Assembly: GCF_050947875.1 (NCBI RefSeq)
Contig: NC_134569.1
Span: forward strand, 35,749,277-35,813,276
DNA length: 64,000 nt
Source: Dermacentor variabilis
Lineage: Eukaryota; Arthropoda; Arachnida; Ixodida; Ixodidae
Reading direction: 5' to 3'
Notes under the pieces: model-generated
Database searches by the model: none
What the model was told of the DNA's origin: nothing
The model's input: only the letters and a program-made list of their open reading frames with translations
In this document: piece by piece, positions 51,601 to 63,900 of the stretch
Numbering within the stretch: position 1 is the stretch's first letter
Layout: every line of letters starts with the position of its first letter
Translations under genes and position numbers: made by a program

Positions 51601-53080
51601 CTCATTAGTTATTACATCGTATCCAGGGTCGGCCAGCCGACCCGAGTGTGCCGATTCTGCAAGCAGGACAACAGGGAACTTCTATTTACGCGGCGAAAGA
51701 CCGACTAATCAGATGCACCAATCTTCACCTATAGGGATGTAGGCATATAAAGGTTTCCTGTATTAAAGCATGTGTGCTCTTGACGACGTATGTTTGTTGC
51801 AATGAGGATGCTTGCATATCATTTCTTTTATCACTGCATAATTCCGTATCAACTAACCAGGACACCTGCGAGCCACGACACGCAATCAGCCAGGACAACT
51901 GTAGAGATGGTACGCTGTCCTGCATGTGAGCTATTCGGAATTACAGCAGCCCCCAGCCACGGTCAGAAAAATTCGGTAGGGATCTCAAACAGAGCTTCGC
52001 TTCAACTTAGACGGGAGTACTCTTTAACCAACGGCCCTTGTTTACTGTTTGTTTTAGCACCAGTGTTGGCGGTGCCGCGTTACCAGCAACGATGACGTCG
52101 GTAACGCGTCACTTCTTTTTGCAACTTAGTAACGTTCTGCTTATATTTCATTACTGTGGGCGGCAGATTCGGTGCAGTCATGTGGTGGATTTTTTCTGCC
52201 ATCTATAGTAGCATCACATAAGTTTTCGATCTCCTTAACGACGGATGTGAAGCGTGTGTGTACTAACGGCGACATGGACGCTGTCCGCAGTTGTGAGGCC
52301 ATAATTGGATCACTACCAATGTAGATGCTTTAATAGCCTGACGCTTCATGCCCGAGGTACTCAAGCTCGCTATACAACATCAGTTGTGAAACATAAACCA
52401 CACACTTTGCAGGCATCTGATCATGACTCTTTGAAACTATCTTCGCACATGCGATTGAAAAGTTAGTCTCCTTGGAATGCTCACGGGGCACTCTTGTTGA
52501 CCACGCCTATTGAGTAGGGAAGTTGCCTTCTACCTTCTGAGAAGTAAAGACTAGACCAGCGACAGCTCATGGTCGAGAGGGCGCACAATGTTTGTGGTGC
52601 GTCCCCACTTAACAGGTTACGTGTGCACATTTTGCGCACTCATAATTCCGTGTGCATTCCGCACTATCATTACAAAAACGGTTGGCACTCCCTGTCAATT
52701 CTGTGACTTTATCGGACAAATAACAAGGAAAGAATGTGAAAATATTAGGATGCACAAGATTTTATCTGCAAACAGCCGCCTTTGGATCTCTAAGCTGCAA
52801 GCCTGTCCGCTTTGTGTTCGGGTCTGGCAACTCGCCGTGCCTCTATTCGCCTCAGGCATGACTAGACTTCCGTCACTAAGCGAAAAAGAAATCAGGCAGA
52901 AACCAACTTGAGATGACTGTTCATGTTAATACGATTAGCACTGAAGTAAAGCAGCGACTCACCATATTGCCACTGCCGAAACGCATCATATCTGAGGCAG
53001 TTACCGCAGCTGGACTCCTCTCGCGCGCTTTCCTCTAAACACGTTGTGCCATCTAGCGCCGCCGCCGCGAATTCCGTATA
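48655..53080. other. unrecognised sequence
   Basis: No transposon motif, repeat array or credible gene in 4.4 kb. Frames such as 50778-51164 and 52588-52911 have no recognised domain; the latter has three Cys-x2-Cys pairs with no known spacing. Confidence 0.4.
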
Positions 53081-54163
53081 TTGCCAGTGCTTGAATATAT
53101 TCAAGATTATCTGAATATATCTGACTACGCACTACAATATGTTTTTACTTTATATCATCCTAATGTTCTTAAAGTCTTTAGATGTGTTGAGGATTTTTTA
53201 GTAGTTGTTGACAATATGTGCTCTTTGCCATGCCATGAAATGGTTAAGCAGTTTTTAGAAGTTTTTAGAGCAAACGCAAAACGACGTACTTCAACTAATG
53301 AGCGTCCGAAGGATAGTTCATTGCAGTTTTTAGACCTTAACCTGACACTTTTGAGTGATCTCGTTTGCTCTGCGTACCTCCCTCGAGGTAAAAAAGAATT
53401 TTTACAGCACGACTCAACGCACTCTAACATTGTGAAGCGTGAAATCGCCTTTGTCTGCAATCGGCTTTGCGCAAGTCATGTGTGCATATGATGCAGGCGA
53501 GTTTTTGCAATCAGCTTGAGAGACATTTAAAAGCAGGCTACCCTCAGTCTGTCTTAAATTTTGTGATTGAGTCCCTGCTGCAGAAGCTGAAAGCTAGTGC
53601 TGCGAATGTGGAAACGAACTCGAAGGAAAATGGAGCGTGCTAAGCCAAAGGTAGTCCCTTATTTGCACCGTGTGAGCCATAACCTCAAGAAGGTGGCTAC
53701 CAGATGTGGCATTCCGGTTGTCTTTTCGGCTCCCAACAAGTTGGCTCAATTGTGCCATTGGATCACATGCGGGGGGCCCCGGGGCGGCCAGAAGCAGTAC
53801 GCCAAGCCTTTCAGGGACTGTGTTGAAGGGGTGGTCTACGAGATACCCCTAGATTGCGGCAAGCCCTACGTTGTACAAACGGGACGTTCCATTAATGACA
53901 GACTGAGGGAGCATGCTAATAGTATTGGTAAGTGTGACATTGCACATCTTCCTGCGTACTGTAAAGCCTGTCGTTGTATGCCATGCTTTGAGAAAGTAGT
54001 GATTCTTGGCAAAAGTAGGATCCAAAGTGCTAGGGAGTTGTTGGAAGCGTTTTATATTAAAAAGAAAGGGTCTCATTGTGTCAGCGATATATGTACCCTA
54101 TTTTTTTCTGTTCTATGTCCCACCTTGGCTCTCTACATAGGCGCGGCTTATATACGTTTTTGA
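53081..54163 (+). pseudogene. Penelope-like element remnant: RT and GIY-YIG endonuclease
   Basis: First frame (53081-53491): the RT catalytic block reads FRCVEDFLVVV (CVED at 53183-53194) where Penelope RTs have YVDD or similar, followed by SLQFLDLNLTLL, YLPRGKK and HSNIVKREIA. After a stop at 53489 the sequence continues in other frames to 53597-54163. This frame has FRDCVEGVVYEIPLDCGKPY, YVVQTGRSINDRLREH (Arg102) and a Cys-rich segment YCKACRCMPCF, then ARELLEAFYIKKKG with the candidate catalytic Glu. This is the GIY-YIG plus Cys/His module typical of Penelope-like elements. GIY appears as VVY and YIG as YVV, so it is degenerate. The 5' part of the RT and any terminal repeats were not found. 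Confidence 0.85.
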
Positions 54164-57100
54164 GGCTGTCATGAAGCAGTTGGTAGCTTGGCGCTTCCCT
54201 GTCTCCTTTTTTCTGTCCCTTTTCACGAACAGTATTTCGCGCCCGAATCAAGTATACCTCGAAAATCTAAGCACCAACTTTCCCAAGAAGAAGTCCTTTT
54301 GGAGGTTCACTGAAGAGCGACAAATAACCCAGGGGTACATACCCAGTAACCCAAGTAAACGCGAAAGATTTTCATTGAAAAGTGGCGCATGTCCACTGTT
54401 AGGTACGGACGGACAAAGAGACAAATACCTAGCGCGAACTCCATGCTGTTCTCAAAGTATGCTAATCGCATTTAAAATATAGAACAACTCTCGCTGACTC
54501 TAGCGGCGTGCTTCAGTGCATGCAAAAGTCGGAAACGAGCATCCAAGGTAAATTATTTACGAATTACTGGATGCTCTTGGTTCTGCACGATGAGTACCTA
54601 CTGAAAATTAAGCACATCTTTCAGTATTACCTAATGCGTAGTTTCTTGTTTTCTGCATGACCAGGGCTTTTTTCGTTTCCCTCGCTGCATTACCGTGCGC
54701 GTATGCACCAATAGCTCGGCTTCGAATGGGGGCGAGTGCTTATCGCTGTTAGCATGACTATCTTATCATCACCGTTCTGTTCAAGCATTTCATAAATATC
54801 ACAATCGCTTTGTTCATTTGTGACCCTGAGCTAACAATACAGTGGCTACTTAAGGCTTGTGGTGTTCTCTAAAAGCGCGGCTCGCCGAAGAATCATCACA
54901 GTGGGATGCAAGTGCACTGGCAAAACTTGAGTGAAAGGCGTAATGCTTGAACTTTGAGGTTTAATTTGATGATGCATAATTTTTTACGCATTTAGGAAAG
55001 AAGCAGAACTAGACATATTGCCTCTTTTACGCACTCAGTTATTCATTGTTTTCGTGCTTTCTATGTTTGCAAACAATTCCACCTGCTATCCACGAAAAGG
55101 CAGGCGAAAAGCTTTCTGGATATCACTGGCCTGTTTAAAAAAGATTTTTTTTTTAAATCACCATTGACAGTAGAAAAAAACTGTAGCATCTCTGTACATA
55201 ATACGAGGTGTTTCTGCGGAATAAATGTTACACTGTCCCTTGTTGCTTTTGAAGGCCAAGACATGCGATGTTAACGCAATTACTGGCCACTACAATATTT
55301 TTACCACAATTCTACTGGGCGCAAACAGATACCTTTATTGTCATTTTGTAATTGGCGAAAATGGCGCATTTTTGCAGAGCTGACTTTCACTAAGGGCTGA
55401 ACATGTAACATAGTAGGCTCGGTTTCATTTTTTTTTCTTGCGACATCATAAACTGGAAACACAATTTGATGAATATGCCGCAGACTAAAATCACTAAAGA
55501 CGCTATATTTTATTGGAACGCGTAGCCAACGCCACAAAGAGAATGAAAGCAAATCCGAAACTATACTCCAAATTGGAAATATGCCGCCAGAGGAGGTCCA
55601 CGGCCTTTTCTACTGACAGTTTAGGAATATGATTAGAAAACCGAAGCAATCTTCTGCAAATCCTGCATTTTGCTAAAGAAAGATTCCTAGATCAAACAGA
55701 GGTACAGTGCGAAAAAGAAGCTGAAGAAAGCGACAAAGAAAAGAAAAGAAACGAAAAGGGTGGGGGTGGTGGGTGAGTGCAGGGGCTGAAAGGGGCGTGC
55801 CCTTTGCGAAAGAGAGGCGGAGCGAGAAAAGTTACCAGATCCCGCGACGAGCACATCATCCACGCACGGCATGTGGGCGGGATGCCTCCCATTGACTCTA
55901 CGGGCTGATGATGGCCATAACAATGCCGCTAATGAAGGGTCCGACGCTGTCGAGCCTGTACATCCAATACCCTTTGTTCCCCTTTTTGTCTCTGCCTTAC
56001 CTAAGTTCTGTCATCCACCATTTCTTGCTTTTGCTCTTATTTGGTAAGATCCGTGAGACTAAGTCTCGTCATGTTTTGTTCTCGCAAGACCAAGGCGTGC
56101 TTTTCTTCTCGCTGCTCTTTTTTCCCCTTTCATGACTTGTACCCTAGTGGTGCGCCGTTTGGAAGACGTCCTTTGGCACTGGACACGGCGTTTTAAGAAG
56201 TTAGTCTAGAGCACGCGCTTTAGCCCATACATCGGATCAGAGAACCGTGATTGCCTTCTTAGTCGCTTTCCTCTAACTCTCGCGCTGACAGCAAATGAGG
56301 AAAGGGAAGGGAAGGCGTCAATTCTCTACGACTTCGAGGGTCAGCGAGCGCCCCCTTAACAATCTCGGCTTAAGCGTTGTTTTCTTTTCTTTTCTTTTTT
56401 TTTCTTTCTTTTGCGGCCACTGCTCTGGGCGCGTGCCTGCTTCCAGACGTGCAATTCCTTTTCATTTCGTTTCATCAGGTTCCTCCCTTGTCGCTTAGTG
56501 GCATTATAGATTTAATGGATTGTGCCAACAAGACCTTTCTCTATATGTGTTTCTTAGTGAAGGGAGACGGATTGTAAGAGAAAAGAAAACCTGTATCGCC
56601 TTCTCTATTTAAGCCTCGGATTTTCATTTACTCAACTATGAGAAGCACACAAGTAGTGAGCAATACTATCATATTATCAATACTTCGTAGCCAAAAAAAA
56701 AAAGGGTTCCTGCAGCAGGACCTAAAACCAATTACTCGAAGCCGAATGTAAAGATCACTTGGATTCATAGAAAAATAAAGTAAGCAAACGAACACTTAGC
56801 AAGTTGCTACATTGTATTTGAATGGTATTCATTATCATAAACGGCGTGCCGCGCTCCAGAACCGATTAAAGCTGTTTGGACGAATGAATGTTGCTATAAG
56901 CCCCCCTAACTGCAGTTCTAACTCAAAACAACGCAGCCAACTTTAGTTTGTACTGCTTTCTAAGCCCTGCGCGGTGAAATTGCACAGTTCCCTGGCCGGT
57001 CGATAATCTAGTTTGTCGCACTTCTGCAAACTATACTGACGGTCAACTTTCTCTGACAGTGAAAAGGAAGCTACAGGGACCGAGCTTCTACACATGCGTC

Positions 57101-59679
57101 ACATTGCCAAGTATTCCGGCTGCGTTTGACAGCGCTTTTAGTTTCTTGGAACAGACGCTGAGTCATCGCAACTGCCACCTGGGATGGTTTCGCATTTACT
57201 CAAACGCGGAAGAGAAAAACACAAGAACTCAAATTTAACGGTCAGCGGTGCATTTTGTGTCAATTTGCTATGGTAGATAAGATGGTTATACTTTCTCTTC
57301 CTCAGCTTAGAATAACGCGGATGAGACTGTAGTCCTTCATTCGGGAGCGCTCTCACTTGTGTTTACCACAGTTTTCCCGTCACCTCCACAGAAAGGTGTC
57401 CGCCAGTATAAGGCTCCCAATTTTCTCGCTGTCTGTAGTGCAGAGCATCGCGTAAATATATAAAAAAAAAACGGAGTTTTGGGGCATTCAGCTGCAATTC
57501 TTGTCTGGCCTTCCCGGAAAGCCATGTTTTACGCTTCTTTTTTTGTTTTTGGAGTTATCTTTATTTCGTCTTGCGCGAGATAGCAGCAAACGCATGGACC
57601 ACAAACTGCCTCCTGCTGTCATTTCACAATATGTTGTGTTGTTCTGTCTGCCTCTTTCTGTGTGTGGGCGGGAAGACAGCTTGCGCAATTGCGCCTGAAC
57701 ATTATTCGGCTGCCTGTACTTTGAAACCCACTTTCACATTTATTCCCATCCCTTAGAGACAAGGATGCTAGAAAGATATTTGATTAATGGTGTATTTCTT
57801 TTCGCGCAGCTTGTAGCAGTCAAAAAGATTGAAGCAACAAAGGAATGATAAAGTGAGTACGCGGATGACTTATTTGATCAAAAATATTGGAAAAAAATAC
57901 TAAGTCTTTTAAAGGTAACATATTCGATCGTAGTTCCTTAAAGTAGACTTTCAGTCAAACAGTGCTGTGAAAATAGGCGTAATTTAGTTAATGACGTCTA
58001 TAATGAATGCGTTACTGTAACGTCCTTGGTTACACAACAAGACTAAATAAAAATTACTAAGAAACAATTATGAAGGATTAGTATGCACCTGTTTAGCAGT
58101 ACTTTCGTTAGCGCTTGGATATTTGCTGCTTATTTTCTCTCATTCTATCCAGCCTCGTGATAAGGTACATTGTGTACGAAAAGTTTGAATTGAAGCACAT
58201 GGATCTTTTTAATTATGGCACAAGTTCTTTTTTTTTCAAAGCATATATTGAATCGCCAAGAAGTCAAGATGTGTACAGATAACAAAACAAAAATTAATTT
58301 CTTTGCACGTTGTTCTGCCTTAAATTATTTCGTAAAGTTTTTTAAGAGATGCCGCACCGAAACTCAAAATCTTATTGCTTGCGGCATCGCTCAAAGCACC
58401 TATCTTTCTCTCTCCCTCGATCAACGAGAAGGCCTCAGCTAACATATCCGATAATCAATTAACAAGCGATACCCGACACGCGCTATGTATTATTATTATG
58501 GTTTGCCTGTTGTGTTTTAGCACAATTACTGCCTATGCTTCTACTTGTTCTTAGGCTGTCACTCGTTGCAGAAAGGACATTACTGTGAAAATTGTGCACC
58601 GGTCTCACGTGATTCGGCCTTTTTTCCGGTGGCTAACGACCAAACCCCACATTCGATTATTGTTCTTCTGCTTTGTATTCCTTCCTTTCAAACACCGACA
58701 TATGTATATGAACAACTTTGTTGTCAGATATTTAAGAGCTTTAAAAAATGAGCAATACTTGAGGCCTTTTTCCAGCATTTCTATTTGCATAAATGAGATA
58801 TGCTGTTTGCATTCTCTTTATGCACATGTCAGTTTGAACGCAAGCGGGACGCCGAAGTAAAAGCTCGTGGAAGCTTGCTGTGCAACGCTATCTGCACATG
58901 GTGTAAAGGTGGGGCTGCTGCCACAAAGAACGACAGGGGAGGGGGTCGAAAATTCTGTTGTGGATGGCCGCGTCCTGATAGATTAATATATATTGGGAAA
59001 CATATTCAGCACCTGTGGCGCATAAAATTACGCAATACACATAGCAAATGGCATCACGAAATAACATTAACACTAACACCCAACAAAACATCCAGTGTTG
59101 CACAATCGCTTTGTCATAACGTCACGCAAGCGTACATGAAGCCTTTCTGCATCAACCTTTTGGGTTTTAATGTCAGCTATTAGAGGTTACTGTACAGGCA
59201 AGCTGTCGATTAAGCAGGATTGCCTGGTTTTCTCGGTGGTAGAAATTATCCGATGTTGTTTCATTCCCTCTTCTATTTTTTCCTATTCTGTTATATATGA
59301 GTGAGAGCAAAAATATTATAACCTTAGAGCGCAATCCATGGCTTGGTACAGCATATACGCGGCAAATTTGTTTATTATACGATATTTAGGGTATTAAAGT
59401 GAATTTTGAGATTTAGTTCATATTTGCCCCGAGACAAGCGTAGTAACCAGCGCAGCATAAAGGCACCAACCTCTTCTAAAATCTGATAGAATATTAAACA
59501 ATCAATGTTGCTTTGGTGCCAGCATGAGTGCACACAAGCGGCTTGCAAGAACAGCGATAGTAGGAATAGTGCAAATGAAGTAAGCACGTCGAATTATCTG
59601 GACCATATCTTAGGAAAACACTTCTACTGACAAGACGAAATAGGCGCTTTCGGTGAATGTCCGCAACCACAGAAATTTC
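54164..59679. other. unrecognised sequence
   Basis: A 5.5 kb stretch before the intact LTR element. GA/CT-rich at 55690-56150; otherwise nothing recognised on either strand. Confidence 0.4.
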
Positions 59680-59781
59680 TTAACTAATAATTCTCATCTC
59701 CTCATAAGTCCATTTTTTGCAAGCCATCGTTCGCAAGCAGCTTGAAAAACAATGCTTACGAACAACCCACGCAGTCGTCGT
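59680..59781. other. 5' flank of the Gmr1-like element
   Basis: Ordinary sequence with no feature. The target-site duplication cannot be read because the other end of the element is outside the window. Confidence 0.4.
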
Positions 59782-59926
59782 TGTTGCGTTTCGCCTGCGA
59801 CACGTGGTTTTGCCGGCGCGACGGCGGCGGGGCGGCGGACATTTTGGCCCGATCGTCGTCACCGCAACACTCATCGCCAGGTGTTTCCAGGCGCGTCTGC
59901 GGCGATGCGACCGCCTAGGGATTTCG

Positions 59927-60093
59927 TTCCAGTCATTGTGCCCGAAACAGGCGATGCCAAAGCAGGGATCTCATTCCAGTTATTGGGCCCGAAACAGGCG
60001 ATGCCAAAGCAGGGATCTCGTTCCAGTCATTGTGCCCGAAACAGGCGATGCCAAAGCAGGGACCATCTTCTCGTTACAGTCATTGTGTCCGAC
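59927..60093 (+). repeat. 47-bp tandem repeat in the LTR U3 region
   Basis: Three consecutive units begin with ttccagt at 59927, 59974 and 60021; the third is slightly longer and a partial fourth starts at 60074. Units share the core cgaaacaggcgatgccaaag. A second, looser repeat with gcgcagcgccacgac follows at about 60110-60170. Tandem repeats upstream of the TATA box are common in LTR U3 regions and can act as enhancers; that role is inferred here. Confidence 0.85.
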
Positions 60094-60267
60094 CGGCAGC
60101 GCCACGACAGTGTGCTGCGCAGCGCCACGACCAGGTGCTACGAGATCGTGCGCAGCGCCACGACATGGTGCTACGGCATCGCTACGACAGTGTGCGTCAC
60201 CATTAGCCCATTGTACATTCACGTGCTCGTCTTTTGAGGGGTTCCTTCTTGCCCTCAACTGCGAGAG

Positions 60268-60275
60268 TATAAAAA
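60268..60275 (+). promoter_or_regulatory. TATA box of the LTR promoter
   Basis: TATAAAAA lies in gcgagagtataaaaacagct, downstream of the U3 tandem repeats and about 115 bases before the polyadenylation signal. Transcription of the element would start roughly 25-30 bases downstream, near 60300. Confidence 0.6.
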
Positions 60276-60384
60276 CAGCTGCCCCCGGACGCCAGAGGAG
60301 GGCTCCGATTTCTTCCGTTGAGTGAAGTGCTCTCCCGTCTCTCTACTTCGGTCAAACCTGACCGCCAACTCTTTGCGATGTTAA

Positions 60385-60390
60385 AATAAA
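60385..60390 (+). terminator. polyadenylation signal of the LTR
   Basis: AATAAA within gttaaaataaacaag, downstream of the TATA box and inside the putative R region. In the matching 3' LTR it would direct 3' end formation of the genomic RNA. Confidence 0.5.
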
Positions 60391-60564
60391 CAAGTTGTTT
60401 CGTTGTTACCAGTCGACTCATGCTTTGCCGGGACCTTCGGATGCTTCCAGTTGTACCCCAGGCCGCCAGGCCAACGCTACCCTTGGGGCTTGCGACCCAG
60501 GTACAACCACGGGCGTCAGCGCCGAGTTCCCAACAGATCGTACCAGCAGTCAGATCCAAACATC

Positions 60565-60582
60565 TGGTTGCCAGCGGTGAGA
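60565..60582 (+). other. putative primer-binding site
   Basis: TGGTTGCCAGCGGTGAGA starts 2 bases after the LTR end. TGG pairs with the CCA end of a tRNA. The same position in the relative at 25576 reads TGGTTGGCAGCAGTG, so the two elements probably use the same primer tRNA. I did not identify the tRNA. Confidence 0.5.
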
Positions 60583-60916
60583 TCGCCTACGACTTCAAAC
60601 AACGGTCTGCCAGCGGCGAGATCGCGACAACGGAGGCCAGCAGCGAAGAGATGCAGTTGACTGTATGCTGAGCAGCTCAACGACGATCCGGGAGCAGTGC
60701 AACGAGCCCTGTGTGACGACTGGTTGCCTGCAGCGGAACGACTGCGTGGAATTCCTGCCTGCGAGGTTTGGTGAGTGCGGGACTTTCTTCTTCTGAGCTT
60801 TGCCAGGCTTTTTGTTAGTGTCAGAAACAGAGCTGGTAATTGTGGTTGTCGTTGCTGCCGGGTTAGTTGCGGCAAGACAATAGTAAGCAGTAGAGAAAGC
60901 AGCATTCAGAGCAGCC

Positions 60917-63900
60917 ATGGATTTGAAGTCGTTGCGCAAACCGAAATTGTTGGAGCTTGCAAGAGAGTTGGGTCTGGATGTCTCGGACAAACTCAGAAAA
61001 CCAGAACTGATAAAGGCTATTCTTGAGTTAGAGGCTGAGGATGACGAGCTGTCGGAATGCCTTGAGACCATGGAGGAGAGGGAGACTGCAAAAAGACAGG
61101 AGCGCGAACTTAAAGAGCAAAAAGAAAAAGAAGAGCGCGAACTTAAAGAACAGAAAGAAAAACAAGAGCGTGACCGTCAACACGCTTTGGAAATGAAGCG
61201 TCTTGAGGTAGAGATGGAACGCGCTCGTAATGGAAGTCAGGCACACGGTGCAGGAGAACGCGTATTGTTCAAAATGACTGACCTGATGCGGCCGTTTAAG
61301 CTTGGAGAGGACATTGGTTTGTTCCTGGTTAACTTTGAGCGAACGTGCGAGAAGCAGGGGTTCTCTCGGGAAACGTGGCCACAGCGCTTGCTCACTTTGT
61401 TACCCGGCGAGGCGGCCGACGTAGTCGCTCGCTTGGATAGAGAGGAGGCAGAGGATTTCGACACAGTGAAATCGAGTCTTCTAAAAAAGTACCGGCTGTC
61501 TGCGGAGGCGTTCCGTCGGAAGTTTCGGGAAAATGAGAAAGGCAGAAGTGAGTCATATACAGAGTTTGCGTATAGGCTTATGTCGAACATGCAGGAGTGG
61601 CTCAAAGAAGAGAAAGCGTTTGGTGACCACGATAAAGTTCTGCAGTGCTTCGGGCTAGAACAGTTTTATAGTCGGTTACCGGAGAACGTGCGATACTGGG
61701 TCTTGGATAGGCCAGACGTGAGTACGGTGGCTAGAGCCGCTGAGCTAGCCGAGGAGTTTGTGACGCGTCGAGCTCGCGGAGCTAAGGACGGTCAAAAGGG
61801 TGAATTTGGCTCGAAGTTTGAGAGGCCGAAGTTCACACCCATGAGAGCAAAGGGGAACACGCGTAGTGCGGATGCGAGTGGAAGCAGTGCGACCGAACCT
61901 AAGGAGACGGGGGCAGCCGAAGCCGAACGCAGAAAGCGGTTCGAGATGAGGCGAGCGGGCGTTTGTTATACGTGCCAGAAGCCGGGTCACTTTTCGGCGC
62001 AGTGTCCGGAAACAACACCAAAAGTTGTGTTTTTTTCATTAGGCAGCACTGACGAGAACATGAAGCTTCTCGAGCCTTACATGCGAGACCTCCTCGTGAA
62101 CGGGAAAGAGTGCCGAGTGCTTCGCGATTCCGCAGCTACGATGGATGTAGTTCACCCATCTTACGTAGAACCCCATATGTTCACGGGCGAGTGCGCGTGG
62201 ATCAAGCAAGCCGTGGAAGCTCATAGCGTGTGTCTGCCAGTAGCAAAGGTGCTTATTGAAGGACCTTTCGGAGCGCTTGAGACGGAGGCGGCAGTGTCAT
62301 CTATGCTGCCACCCCAGTACCCGTACCTATTTTCAAACAGGTCCGATCACCTCCTGCGCGAGAAGGGGCTTTTGTTTGGTGAAGCTAGTGTTCAGGCCTT
62401 AACCAGATCGAAGGTTCGGGAGCTCGCTGCAAAGGCGGTAGTTGCGGGGCCGACGTTATCAAACAACGAAAAAGGGTCAGAGGCGCAGCAAGCTGATATT
62501 CAGAGCACGCCCGAACTGAATAAACTTGAGTCTGTAACGTTAAAGGCGCCAGATACTGGAGAGGAAACGCCCGACGCGGGAAAGTTAGAAGAGCTATCTA
62601 CTGATTTGCTCATCGCGCCTACGTCAGACGGACTTGATAGGTTGCTAAAAGTCAGCCGGTCGGCTTTGATAGCCGAGCAAAAAAAGGATGGCAGCCTGGA
62701 AAACGTGCGCTGCAATGTCAAAGAAGGTATCGCCAGGAAAACTGCGCGTTTTGTGGAAAGAGGTGGAGTCCTGTACCGGAAGTATCTAGACCGAAGAGGA
62801 GTGGAGTTCGATCAGCTGGTCGTGCCTCAATGCTATCGTCAGGATCTGTTGCGCTTGTCACATGGGGGTTCGTGGTCCGGACACCTAGGAGTTAAGAAAA
62901 CTAAGGACCGTCTCTTGCAAGAGTACTATTGGCCAGGGTGTTTTCGGGACGCAGACCATTTCGTGAGGACATGTGACACTTGTCAGCGGGTGGGCAAACC
63001 AGGGGACAAATCGAGGGCGCCGTTGAAATTGGTACCTATCATTACGGAGCCTTTTAGACGGCTCGTTATTGATACAGTGGGACCTCTGCCGGTAACAGCC
63101 ACGGGGTACAGACACATTTTGACTGTGATCTGCCCAGCGACAAAGTTCCCTGAAGCAGTGCCGCTTAAAGAACTCAGCTCAGTTGAGATAGTTAATGCAC
63201 TACTGTCCATATTTGCGCGAGTTGGTTTTCCTGCAGAAATTCAATCAGATCAGGGCACAGTGTTTACTAGCGCTTTGACGACAACTTTTCTCGAAAGGTG
63301 TGGGGTAAAGCTGCTACACAGCTCAGTGTACCACCCACAGTCGAATTCCGTTGAGAAGCTCCACTCCGTCATGAAGCGCGTGTTGAGAGCCTTGTGTTTT
63401 GAACATCAAACTGACTGGGAGCTGTGTCTGCCTGGGGTGATGTTTGCTTTAAGGACCGCGCCGCATGCGGCTACGGGGTTTTCGCCAGCTGAACTGGTGT
63501 ACGGTCGCTCGCTTCGATCTCCGCTTCGCATGCTTCGAGAATCATGGGAAGGTAGGGGCGACGACCCAGTCGTGGTGGAGTACGTGCTTAAGCTCCTCGA
63601 ACGCTTAAGAAGGGCACAGGAGTTGTCAGGTGAAGCAATGGCAAAGGCCCAGCAGAGGGCCAAGGTTTATTATGATCGGACAGCCAGGGCCCGTCGTTTT
63701 GAGGTTGGCGATGAGGTCATGATATTGCGCACATCGCTAAACAACAAACTAGACGTGCAGTGGGAGGGCCCAGCGCGAATTATTCAGAAACTGTCGGACG
63801 TTAACTACGTGGTAAGTCTGCCAGGAAAGCGGAAAGCACAGCAAGTTTACCACTGTAATCTGCTCAAACCTTATAGACAAAGGGAAGCAGTGGTGTGCAT

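Larger units (their letters stand above)
59782..60562 (+). repeat. putative 5' LTR of the Gmr1-like element
   Basis: Boundaries are inferred from TGTT at 59782 and AACA at 60559-60562, a short TG...CA inverted repeat, with a primer-binding-like TGG starting 2 bases later. Inside are direct repeats (U3-like), a TATAAAAA at 60268 and an AATAAA at 60385, in the U3-R-U5 order expected of an LTR. The 3' LTR lies outside the window, so the boundaries cannot be confirmed by comparing the pair. Confidence 0.55.

Noticed and set aside
52588..52911. Zinc-finger protein (three Cys-x2-Cys pairs)
   Set aside because: No matching second Cys/His pairs at known spacings and no conserved linker.
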